Below, piece by piece: positions 23,901 to 34,200 of a stretch of DNA of 64,000 nucleotides. Each line of letters starts with the position of its first letter. Position 1 is the first letter of the stretch. This DNA comes from Echinometra lucunter (taxonomy: Eukaryota > Echinodermata > Echinoidea > Camarodonta > Echinometridae). The stretch is taken from positions 26,902,988 through 26,966,987 of the forward strand of contig CM057165.1 in assembly GCA_029962745.1 (NCBI GenBank), in the 5' to 3' direction. The notes beneath the pieces were generated by a model. That model searched no databases. It saw nothing but the letters and a program-made list of their open reading frames with translations, and was not told the origin of the DNA. The position numbers and the translations under genes are program-made.

Positions 23901-25981
23901 TATTTACCCAGGCTAGCCACTTCAACATTAATCAGCTGCTCTTCCAGTGGGCCCTGCATAACATAATATGTTACTATTACCCTTCTCCATTCTTATATGC
24001 CGAGCGCCTGGCTAGAAGGCAGAAGGTCCCATTTTTAAGTCTTTGGTCACTTTGGTATGTCTCGGCTGGGGATAGAACCCCACGACCTCCCGTTCATGTG
24101 GCGGACATTCTATCAATTGAGCCAACACGCCCGATCTTGAGATATTGTGTTTAATAACAAGGCTAACACCTGAAATTTCAAATAAACAAGCAAAACATAT
24201 TTCTCACCTTAAACTCAGGGAAAACCCACACACTGTGCAATGTGATTGTTGATGTGCACCCAAACTTTTTACTTGCTACAGATTTCTTGTCTCCTTCAGT
24301 ATCTCCAGACTAAAACAAATATAGAAATGTACAACAGTATATTACTCATATTTTAATTCAGCATAGTGGTCATCATTAAGAGTGGCATTTTTATTTCTAC
24401 TTTTAATATTTTTGAATGGCTATTCTATAAAAAGAAGGAAATGCAGTTTATTATGCATATATTCTCTCATCTTGAAATTCTGTATGTTTTCAGTTACAAT
24501 TTGAAACAAGCATCTATCAAATATGCACACATAAAACATTACATGTTAAAATATGAAAAGGAAAATATCAATTGAGATATAGTCTGCTTAGAGGGAAAGT
24601 GCCCTAGCTGAAGTGACCAAAATAAATGATTGTGGTGACACATAGAAATTGGGTGAAAATTTAGACTACCAAGAATTTCAAGAGGATGCCGATTAGATAC
24701 AACATTCAATTTCAGAGCACTTAAACTTTATCTTCATGGGAGGGGTAATTACATTTTAAATGTCCAGCACAAATTCATAACTGCATCTAAGTGTCTCTCT
24801 ATGTATCTAGTACATATCATGGCATGCCTTCTGGCAACTTTGTTGAAATAACTTTCACTCATCTTTGCAAGTTTGTAAATTTTGGGCCATCCATTACAAG
24901 GTCATAATGGCCTTTTTGTGAACTAAACTTACCATTTTGGACTTTTTCATATCGCTCTTGCGTTTAGGTCCATGTTGACAGGTGAATTTCTTGAGACCTA
25001 GCATGACATGAGGAATGCCATGCAGAGGTAATTCTTCGAACATAACTTTATGTCTCTGTACCTCCTCAGGACCTGCTGAAATGAAAAAGAAGAATCAGTA
25101 AAGTGGATGGTATCCTTTTCAGTGATTAATATAATTGATACAATTTTCGAATTCATGTGTATGTACCAAAGAAACATGGCAAATAGCATTCGTTAATGCT
25201 GCTCGTTATTCTGAAGGTTTGTTTTTTTCTAAAGGTTCGTTACTTTGAAAACGCAAATATCGTACACTTGCAGGTTTGTTAAGCCAAAAATGAAATAGGC
25301 CCATACTAAGGTGGGACTGTGGTCCAACATTCACTGTTGCAGCAGTCAAAAACAGACAACAAAATTGCTCTAAGCAAGATCTAATTTGTTTAAATTTGCT
25401 AGATTACTTGATTTTTGGACTTTTCTTACTGTGCCACAAATTTGGCCTTTTGGGGGGATAATCAGACTTGAAAGTGGAATTTCAAATAATTATTTTCCTC
25501 TCATTTTCGGCACAATTAATCTCTAGGATATGAGGATTAAAATGAGGAATTGCCAATTTCAAGTGCAATGTTAGGCGCGCAGACATCATAAATGTGGGGG
25601 CAGTTCTAAGTTTATTTACACCATTCACCAATCTCCGTTGGGCATGTTGGGGCCTATGCATGCCAGTCAAAGCATTTCTTAAAATGTCAGAATATAACAC
25701 CATGGAACGCTTCTCAAAGCTAGATATGTCAACAGATTCAAGTTCCACTTCAACTTCAAGATCAAGAATAGATCAAGATCACCATCATCCTTATCCCGTA
25801 CAGAAATATAAACGAATGGGACCACAGTATGTACTTTACCGTGGGGAGGCATTCCAAAATCTTCCTGTTGACAGTAGTTCTGGTGGACTGTGACAGCAAA
25901 TTTTGCATCTGATTCCTTCTCATAGTCCTTTATAACTTTCATGGCACTAGACAGATTAGGTTCATACAAAAAACGTGCCAT
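14943..25981 (-). CDS. SPOUT1: SPOUT1 RNA methyltransferase with fused N-terminal zinc-binding-like domain
   Basis: Fifteen exons join in frame to 539 residues. Exons: 25840-25981, 24933-25075, 24208-24309, 23165-23308, 22516-22546, 21349-21474, 20943-21031, 20617-20687, 19438-19530, 19069-19118, 18650-18780, 18340-18406, 17575-17788, 16817-16964, 14943-15011. Every junction is GT-AG and the phases agree. Residues 178-539 are SPOUT1 (C9orf114/CENP-32): a basic EWKDWKK helix at the start, GRPWTMSIALPGSILDNAQS, then GIGKKG, LARILQYLECPQYLRK, GLLNPLDSPHH, REGVVVDRP, AGLYWGYSVRLAS, GYDLTIGTSERG and NQGSRTIRTEEAV, in the usual order. SPOUT enzymes are knotted, dimeric AdoMet-dependent methyltransferases; human SPOUT1 is an RNA methyltransferase linked to mitosis (family knowledge). 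The 177 residues before it are absent from human SPOUT1. ATG 25981 is chosen; an in-frame ATG at 26017 is possible. Confidence 0.85.
15281..15321. repeat. Perfect 19-bp inverted repeat containing two CRE palindromes
   Basis: GGTACCCACTTTGACGTCA (15281-15299), three A, then its exact reverse complement (15303-15321). Each arm ends in a TGACGTCA palindrome. A further near copy of the arm occurs at about 15409-15427. It lies in the last intron of SPOUT1 inside repeat-like DNA, and could be a transposon end or a folded regulatory site. Confidence 0.8.
15892..16351. mobile_element. hAT-like MITE with GAGACC internal repeats
   Basis: The element at 15900-16343 (444 bp) starts CAGTGCTGTATCCGAGGC and ends with the imperfect complement finishing ACAACGCTG. 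It is flanked by an 8-bp duplication, GTAACCAT on the left and GTAACCAC on the right. CAG(T/C)G(T/C)TGTAT termini and an 8-bp duplication indicate a hAT-type non-autonomous element. The interior holds arrays of CCGAGAC and CCGAGGCC units on both sides. No transposase is present. It sits in the last SPOUT1 intron. Confidence 0.7.
16572..16676. repeat. Long hairpin, 32-bp arms
   Basis: Arm 16572-16603 and arm 16645-16676 are complementary at 30 of 32 positions, with a 41-nt loop. The loop contains a second palindrome (ATCTACC-T-GGTAGAT, 16609-16623). Both arm mismatches are G opposite T on the plus strand, so a plus-strand RNA would pair over all 32 positions using G-U wobbles. It is intronic in SPOUT1, on the strand opposite to that gene. 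Confidence 0.75.
20075..20490. repeat. Palindromic array of (T)TGGTCTA units
   Basis: The left half repeats TTGGTCTAATTGCCA-like units about every 20-22 bp. From about 20300 on, the same unit recurs in the opposite orientation (TAGACCAAGT and similar). The whole is therefore a degenerate palindrome made from short tandem repeats. It lies in the intron between SPOUT1 exons 20617-20687 and 19438-19530. Confidence 0.65.
22767..22946. mobile_element. TA-flanked MITE (CAGTGGAAACTC termini)
   Basis: The element begins TACAGTGGAAACTC (22767-22780) and ends GAGTTTCCACTGTA (22933-22946). It is a 176-bp unit with 12-bp inverted termini bounded by TA, typical of Tc1/mariner-type MITEs. An opposite-orientation copy is at 42596-42765. 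It lies in a SPOUT1 intron and accounts for the minus-strand open frame there. Confidence 0.75.
23165..25981 (-). other. First four exons: CARF/GCM-like N-terminal module
   Basis: These exons encode residues 1-177 of the SPOUT1 fusion. The segment has a KFTC (Cys80), a KKFGC (Cys113), a conserved-looking VWVFPEFK, then RIYINLPDPQAHSNH ending with His170 and His173. Two cysteines followed by a C-terminal H-x2-H, with an alternating strand pattern, resembles the zinc-binding domains of the WRKY-GCM1 group. That group occurs in CARF (ALS2CR8) and at the N-terminus of MULE/FAR1 proteins. The assignment is by motif only and moderately uncertain. Exon 4 ends in phase 0 and joins exon 5, which starts at the position where human SPOUT1 also resumes homology, so the module replaces the usual short first exon. 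Exon 2 has a tandem CAGCAG acceptor (exon start 25075 or 25072). Confidence 0.6.
23635..24136 (-). mobile_element. tRNA-derived SINE nested in an older repeat
   Basis: On the minus strand, 24134 to 23881 reads as a SINE. It has a tRNA-like head with A-box TGGCTCAATTG (24114-24124) and B-box GGTTCTATCCC (24069-24079), a unique body, and a TTATTATTAT tail at 23881-23897. The flanks (to 23635 and beyond 24136) are copies of a roughly 160-bp unit containing ACCAAGT(T/A)TGAAGTTCATA. The SINE interrupts one unit between GGTT and CTTGAGATA, a sequence that is uninterrupted in the neighbouring copy near 23720-23740. The insertion history can therefore be read directly. Confidence 0.75.
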
Positions 25982-27125
25982 TTTCGAAAAGAAATAGGAA
26001 CTGCAGATGACACGCACACGCTGCTAAATTAATGTTCATCGATTAACAATAAGTGAATCGATCTCGAAATGTCTTAGAACAGTTTTTTTCGGGTTTTATC
26101 TGTGCATTAACCAATTTGTTTTCACTCTAAATCAATGTATATTTGCATACCATTGAATTTTGATTATTGGTTTATGATATTTTAAAATCTATTTTTACAA
26201 AAAGTAGGTAAATCAAGATAATGGATGAAATATTGTGACACCACCTTACCCATATTTACGACAGTTGCATTATTATAGACTAATTCAGGGGCTTCATGTA
26301 TTACCGTATAACCAACAACTGTGCATTGTGGTATGCATTGTGCGCATACAACTGTACCTGTAGACTATCTACATGTCTTGAATTGAACTGAAGGACACTG
26401 TCTGAGACTAAGGAGGAGAATTAACTGTTAGTGTTAGGCCTAACTCAACTGTTAGAAAGAAAAGAGAAAAAAAAAAAAAGGAGAGAGAGAGAGAGACATC
26501 ATTGCCCCACTGCCAAAGCTTGCCGGCATTTCTGGTCAGAGTCAGACACATGGGCCTGGCATGCACTCAAGAGTCGAGGCCAAACTAAAGTCAAGATTCT
26601 AGATTAACACTGACAGTTAACGTAAGTTATTTTTTACCAGTCTTCTTTGTCACACTGTAAATTTAAGTTCCCATCATGTCCATCCCGAGAACTGTAAGTA
26701 AACTTGTTAAGGCTTTATATTAACCCGAAGGGTTACACAGTATACAGACGGAAGTGGTACCCATCATGCCCATGGCTTGTCAGAATCATGAATGAGTCTA
26801 GAAATTTAATCCAGGTGTTGCGTCTAGGCAGAGACGCCAAGGTCAGTCATCATCATCAGGAGGTTTTAGGCAGGCAGTGCATGCGTGAGATCGCCAGGTG
26901 TGTGTATAATATAAATCTGTATGGGGATACCGGATAGGTGGTGAATGATGTAGGCGTGAGAAAGAGATTTGGGGGGATGAGCAAGAGTCTCACGCCAAAT
27001 GCGCGAGACTTGACATGTGTCATGTCTGTGTAGGGGCCTAATCCTTGGCAAGCCACCTTGGTGTCAAAATATATTCTACCCCTACAGTGGCGTAAATAGT
27101 GTCAGTTTATGTAGTATACTCAGTT

Positions 27126-27339
27126 GTTGGGTGTCCGGACAGGTTGTGTATCTGGACAGTCGATTTTAAACGGCCATTTGAAAAAGTTTACAGGCAAAAT
27201 CTCTTCAATGTTTCAGCACAAATGTTGGACAATGTTATAGAGGACAAATATTGATGATGATTATCACTAATCATTGCATAGTTTTTTAAAATCCAGGCAA
27301 AAAAGAAGGCTTCATTTATATTACGTCCGGACACCCGAC
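27126..27339. mobile_element. MITE with GGGTGTCCGGAC inverted termini
   Basis: GTTGGGTGTCCGGAC (27126-27140) and GTCCGGACACCCGAC (27325-27339) are inverted repeats with one mismatch. They bound 214 bp of AT-rich non-coding DNA. No clear target duplication is seen, so the superfamily is not assigned. Confidence 0.6.
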
Positions 27340-27341
27340 CC

Positions 27342-27560
27342 GACTTTCTATAACATTGCCAATTTAAGGATTTTAATGCTTATTTTCCTCTAAAAAATTT
27401 TCAGCATCAAACAATGAATATTGACGCAACCAAAATGGGAACAGTTTGTGTAGAATTTTTTGCTCTTTCTGCTCATGTATTTGGTATGGTTTTTAGGGCT
27501 TTACATGTAAAGATATTAGGCCAAACCACAAAATGTGGACCTCTGTCATGAATGGGTTAA
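27342..27560. mobile_element. Fragment of the TTAA-type MITE family
   Basis: This segment is the reverse complement of the left part of the complete element at 37098-37485. It ends with GTCATGAATGGGTTAA. Only one terminus is present; the other side abuts the neighbouring MITE, so this copy is truncated. Confidence 0.7.
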
Positions 27561-28293
27561 AGGGTACATTTTTCACTGTTCTACGCCATTATGTCGTTTT
27601 ACGGGTAGGATGGGGGGGGGGTAGAAGTAGAAATGCACAGAAGTGATCAAATCAGCTCTCGTTCTATCTCAATTTTATGCTGTGTCTGAAATGTTGTAGG
27701 ATAGGTTGATTTTGTTCCGGATCCTTTCAAAATGGCCCTGTTCTTGAAGTGAGTGGCACAGACATAAGTGACTTTTGTACAATGGTACTTTTCCATCTAC
27801 AGAAAAGAATTTATGAATCTGATACATGTTTTATTCATTCAGATTGTGAAGGAATAATTTTATTTTATAAATATGTTTTTATTGGAATTGAATAAAATTG
27901 AATTGAAAAACTGAATTGAATTGAATAATCTATCAAAGTAACCACACCTACATGTATTTTCTGTTTCTCCATCTTATGTTGAGTTGTGTTAACTATGGGC
28001 CACTGTAGTATTTTCCAGACTGCTTCGGGCTAGTGATCTTGCTCCTATAAACTTGCACATGAGTTTGGGAACACCACTTGTCTATTGTCATCATTTGTGC
28101 CCGTCTATGGTATCAGTATGAGGTAATCTTGCATAGAATAGGTAATGATGGGCCTACTCTAAAATAAGGTCTATTTTTTACAGGCAGAGACTGAAATAGT
28201 TCCATTTTTTTGTTGTTGCCAAATGACTATTATCTTTTCTACATCTTTTTTATCCTAATGCAGAGAAATTGAGTGTGAAGACCTGAGTCAACA

Positions 28294-31200
28294 ATGCCTA
28301 AGGCAAAGTACAAGAGCGTACATAAGCGCATGAAGACACGGATGACTCGAGGGGAATTGCCTGTGTCATCAGAGAGTAGAGATAATCAGAGAGAAGATGT
28401 CATGGGAGAGGACTATGTAAGCCAGCTCTCATTGGAACTGCTGGAAAAAATCTTCCAGTATCTACCACTGAGGACCATCTTCTCCTGTGAGAGGTTAAAC
28501 CGACATTTCCAGTTGGCCGTGCACTCGTACCTCAAAGTGATCAAGGAGATTGACTTGACAGAACACATATGGCATGGATACGTTCCCAAAGGATTCACCT
28601 TGTCCTCTTTCACAAAAATCTTGAAGAGGTGCCCCAAGTTAGAAGTCATTAAGGGACTGCACATCTGTCCAGAAAAGGCAGGACTTCACCCTTATCTTGA
28701 CAGGTTCGATCAGATGATTCATGGCATCGTCAGGGAGTTGAAGAAATGCAGCAACCTACGCCAGGTTGAGATATCCCACCTAGCCCTTGCAGATGTACTC
28801 ATAGACGAGATGCCAGAACTAGATCTGGGACACTTCTCTAATCGAGGAGGTTGTTTTGAAGCTGACTGCAGGCCGTACTTCACCCTAGTTCCTGACTATC
28901 ACATCAGGAAACTGCACCTTACTGGAGTGATACTTCCAGAGTTGCCTGAAACGCCGCATGTGGAGGAGGTGGTCTTGGAATGGGTTGAACTCCCTAGTCT
29001 TCAACCTTTCCAGAACTTTATCTGTCCAGCACTCAGAACATTTGTGATGAGAAACTGCTTTGGGCCTCTAAATGCTCTCAAGTATGTGGCTCTCATTGAT
29101 AATCTAGCGAGATGCCTGAACCTTGAGAGGTTGGAACTGGTTCGTGTTCCATTCCTTGGTGGACTGATACAACACAAAGTGGAAGAATCAGCACAGGTGG
29201 GCTATACAACTGTATTTATTTTCCTCAAAGGCTTGATCAGATATGACGTGACAAACCCCCGCATTTTTGTCTCGCCTGCGTAGCAAGAGCGAGATATAGG
29301 CGCCACTTTTCCGACGGCGGTGGCGGCAGCGTCAACATTTTAAGAAATACTCCCATTCCAAAAAATTTTGTTCAATTGTCATGAAACTTGTAAACAAGGC
29401 TTATCAAGTATCAAAGATCATGTGTCAGGAATTTCAGGTCACAAAGTCAAGGTCAAAGGTCATTTGAGTTCAATAAACTTAAATTATGTTACAAAAACTT
29501 AACCGCAAGGTTAAGTTTTGTTATTTTTCCTGCTCATTTCAATAGAATTTGTTCAATTTTCATGAAACTGGTACACAAGGCTTATCAAGAATCAAAGATC
29601 ATGTGGAAGGAACTTTAGGTCACAAAATCAAAGTCAAAGGTCATTTGAGGTCAGTAAACTTAAATCATGTTTCAAAAACTTCCCCCTCATTTCAAAATTG
29701 CTTGTTCCATTTTCATGAAACTGGTACACAAGGCTTATCAAGTATCAAAGATCATGTGGAATGAATTTCAGGTCACTAAGTCAAGATCAAACATCATCTG
29801 AGTTCAGTTGATTAAAATTATGTTTCGAAAACTTAACCTTAAGGTTAAGTTTCTGATTTTCACCTTCATTTCAAAAGTATTTGTTCAAATTCCATAAAAT
29901 TTGCCTACAAGGGTCATCAAGTATGAGGAATAATGTGGGACAATTTTAGTTCACAAAGTTGAGGTGAAAGGTCTAATTTGATGAAAATATTATCAGAAGA
30001 TCAAATTTAATATTTTTTTTTAGGATCTACGTACTGTATTCTTTATACCTCGGAATAGTATTACTAGATAGATGACGCAGTACAAGTGCATCATATTATT
30101 ATTATCATTATTATCATTATTACATTCTGGCCACTTTAATACCCACCTCTTGATACATATACATGTATGTGACTAGTTAAGAATGCTGCCATTAAAATTT
30201 GCGTGATGCAGGGGAGACCGCCAGGGGCGTTCCACTTGTTTTGTGTAGCAAGTGAATGGGATATGAGGCAGCAAAAAACCCGCTGAGGCAAGAGCCATAT
30301 TTTTAGCCTCCCTGGGGCAAAAAGCTGTGGACCAATCAAATTTTCAAAAGTTAGAGCAAAATATGATGTTATGAGTTTGTCGGCGCAATTTGTGACAAGA
30401 ATCTCTTTTTATTTTAGAGTAGACACGTTAATGTGCGTTCATTAACATAAGTGGCATGGTTTACTGCGCCACATCTGAACACTGAAAAACATGCAGGGGT
30501 TTGTCGCGTCATATCTTAGCTAGCCTTAAGGATACATGGACAAATGTAAAAATAACATTTCTGTTCTGAACTTATACATGTACATCATTATTGTATAAAC
30601 AACAAATGATTGCTCAGCTTGCAACAGAACAGAGAAACGATAAATTCTGTGCATAGGTAGATGGTCAGCTTAAATCTGGCTTTGATAGTTCAATACTGAG
30701 GACAGCAAAATGACCGTGATATATAATTTGAAGTAAGATATGTCTCAAGAATTTCACTCAATTTTCTCTGCACCTGTAAAGATTTTCTTTCATGTACAGG
30801 TCAAGATGTGTGCATGTAGTTGGCACATCCCTAATTGACCTCCTTAGAAAAAAAAAATATGTAGATTAATATCTTTAGATAGAATAAATGATAGATAGAT
30901 AATTCTTTCATCAAACTTTATCTTCTTTTATATTTCGCCCCTCTTTCCCATTCAAGTAGGAATGTACACATGGTTTTCGCAATCTGAAAAGCATCATCAT
31001 CAGCGGATGCAAGAACTGTACAGAGCAGGATCTTGGTCATCTCTTAATGGCAGCACACAAAACTCTGGAGAGTCTCAGTCTGCAACCATGCCTTACTAGA
31101 GACAGTCTCTTCTTGGCTCTCAAAGCCATTGAAACCAAGTTTTACAATGTCAAGCATCTTCATCTGGGCTATGTAGATCCATGGTCAAATTCTGGTAAGC

Positions 31201-34200
31201 ATCAGTCTTCCAATCTCTAAAGCTCATTGCATATCTTGCAATATGACTGCTATGAAAGCTAGCTGTATAAGCTTGCTGTTTGTAATATATCTGACATTTA
31301 CAACAAGCTGTACATGGCATCCATTTACCTGCGTGGAGAACCATTTAAACAAAAAAACCTCTTCAAAATCACCCTTTCTCATGTGCAGTTACCTCTACAA
31401 AGTACCTTTGGAGTTTGCTAATAATCCCCACTATCTAATTGCATCATTAACATCTAGATTCTTCTTTCCCAATTAAAAAAAAATTGAATTTTTCGAGAGT
31501 AAAGGAGGGTTTGCTTTACCTTGCAATGTGCTTCCGATATTCACATCATTATCATTTGAATGTGATGACTTCTGACATTGTCGGCATAATTGAAGCAAGC
31601 TCGTACAGCCAATAAAAGCAGAAACTCTGGTAGCATGAAACAGTCACATATGGTAAAAACTGTTTGTTTTTGCAGCAGGAAAAACTTTTGCAGTTTGCAA
31701 AAATTTAATGTTGTTATTCATATTATTTGTGACTTCAAACTTCTGCAAAGTTTGTGACATAGGTAAAAGTTTCATACACATGAAAGTTTCTGGTTTTGAA
31801 ATATGTCCAGGATTGGGACAAATTTTGAGACAATCTGAAATGATGAAATCTTTCTTATTGAAGTTGTAGTATGAATAATGAAATCAGACACGTTGAGATT
31901 GAAGTTTGTGAGCATTTGTTACAATTATTGCAGCTGTTTATATTTTACTGAAACTTTTTTTATTCCAGGAAAGTACTCTCCAGCTGACCTGGTAAGGAAA
32001 GGCCTCGCTGAGATCAATGAAAACCCTGCTCTGTTGACTGACATGGGTATGAATGCTATGGGACAGGTCTTCCCTAACCTTACTTCTCTCACCATCTACA
32101 ACTGCCCTCATCTGAGATACCCCAGAGGATGGCTGGATGTTGGTAAGACTCTTTCTGTGGCATAGCTAGAATTTCATGTCAAGGGGGAGTTTAAACTTAG
32201 ACGTTTATTTGTCATTGTTCCTTGTCTGCTCCCACACTGCCTACGTTCTCTTCCCTTTTTTTGGGGGGGGGGGGGGGGGGGGGGGGCAACTGCCCCCACC
32301 GCCCCCTGGCTACACGGGTGCCATCTATTTCTTTGCCAGTTTGTCTTTTTCTACATCTTTCTCTGATCATGAATCTCTCCCTCCCCCTCCCTCTCTCCTT
32401 GTCTCTCCCCCTCCCTTCTTATCTCTCTCACTTCCCTTAGTTGATCGATAAGTCAAAATGTATTTATCTGCCCAGTCCTATTCCTTTGCCTTTTATGCAT
32501 ACATCTCATTTGATTCAAAATTGTTCTTTATCTATATGTCTGTGTTATAGTGCACCTAAACACACCAGCCAATTCAAGAATTCTACAGTATTATAAAGAA
32601 TATTGAAAGTTGCCTTGATGTTTTTTTTAGCAGAAGATATGCAGATTTTGCCAAACATTAAATATAAAGAACCAGGTACTCAGCTTAACACCAGATCCAA
32701 ATATTCAGAGTTAGAGATGCTCATTTGTTATATTCTCTCTTCTGAGAGAATATTCAATTTGGTTTTTTTGCTTTGATCCTTTGTATTTTTATTTTAACAG
32801 AGCCTGTTGATAGTAATTGGTCACAACTGAAATTCCTTCATCTCCACCACTGTCATGGGATCCAACTCAAAACCAGCCAGTCTCTTACTCGTTTCCTAGA
32901 ATGGCTCCCAAATCTGGAAGATATCTACTTAGAGCGTATGTTCCCCAAGCCACCCAAGGGCTGCTCCAGGGTGGGTCTCAGTGCAGGGACTGGTATTGGT
33001 GTGTCCTCTGCTCTAGTAGCTATGCAGAATCCTGGAGCCCAGCACCCTCCACAACCACCGAACCAGGCTGAGGTCCAGGTACCAGATGTAGCACCAATCA
33101 ACCAAGAAGCACTGAGGCAGCAGCAGGGCAATGCTGAAAGGGTACCACACAGACGTATCCAGGATGTTTCTGTGCAAAATGTACAACAAGCCCAAGTACA
33201 GGTGCCTGAAATGTATCCAGAATCCCACCAGATAAACCCAGCCTTGCATGACAATCCACAGGACAAACCTGAGGATCACTCTGCAGGTCAGAGCCATGGT
33301 GAGCCATGTAGTGTAAACAATGGTGTAGTAGCGCTTCACCATCAAGACTCAAGTCGTGCATCATCATCATCAAGTGTTGTATCAGTAAGGAATTCAGAAC
33401 AGGCATCAACCTCGATGGATGTATGTGGGACCTCAAGTGAAAGTGAAAGCAGTTCTAGGAGTTTATGTAAAAGAAAACATTCATCTACATCTGTAGGAGT
33501 TGACACAGGTGAAGCTGAATTGGATGTAGACTGTGATGTTTCATTTGCAGAGGGTGAATCACTGGTAGATGAAGATAGGACAGACAGAGGAGATTGTGTT
33601 GACAGTGCTTGCCTACCAGCCCAAAATAGTAGAGATGGGAAAGATTCACAAGCAGAATTGAGTCCTAGCTCACAAAGTGCCACCCCTAAGAGAAATGTTA
33701 GAGATGCTTCTACTTCTGCTATGTCAATGGCTGGGTCATGCCCTATTCATGGAACAATGATGCATGAACTACGCAGTGATGATGAGGAGGAGGAAGAGGA
33801 TAATGAGGTCTCTCTTCCATCACCCCCTGAGGAATTGAGTGACTCTGATCCCTGTCAAAGTGTTGGTGTACAGGTGCAGAAGGACACCCAGTCATCCCCT
33901 CCAGACCCAACACCAATGATGTGTGATCAGGCCACCAGTACTAGTGACCCTGTCATGGAGGCAGACCCAGTCTTGGTTTTCAGATGTGACTCACAGTCTT
34001 TGACATCCGCTACATTTGATGATTGTGGGATTTCACATATTGATGTGGAGCACTGTTCGAGCCTCAAATCTATCCAAGGTAAAGTATCTGTTTAAGCCAG
34101 ACTTCCATTCAACCAATTGTAAAAGATGGTTTATGATCCTCCAAGGAGCTGTGTCTTGGGGGATGAGGTAGTGATAGCTACCACTGCATCAGTGCGAAAC

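Larger units (their letters stand above)
26030..28293. other. Divergent intergenic interval between SPOUT1 and FBXO38
   Basis: No coding exon is recognised. An AG just before the FBXO38 start (28262-28263) suggests the start codon lies in an exon preceded by a 5' UTR intron. A GTAAGT near 26694 is a possible donor for an untranslated first exon. A GA microsatellite lies near 26481-26496. Two transposon remnants are listed separately. Confidence 0.45.

Noticed and set aside
24069..24124. A functional tRNA gene on the minus strand
   Set aside because: A- and B-box sequences are present, but no cloverleaf is apparent and a SINE body and (TTA)n tail follow; it is the head of a SINE.
32817..33683. 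Overlapping open frames on both strands in the large FBXO38 exon
   Set aside because: Shadows of the FBXO38 frame, which is fixed by homology at both ends of the exon and by splice phase.
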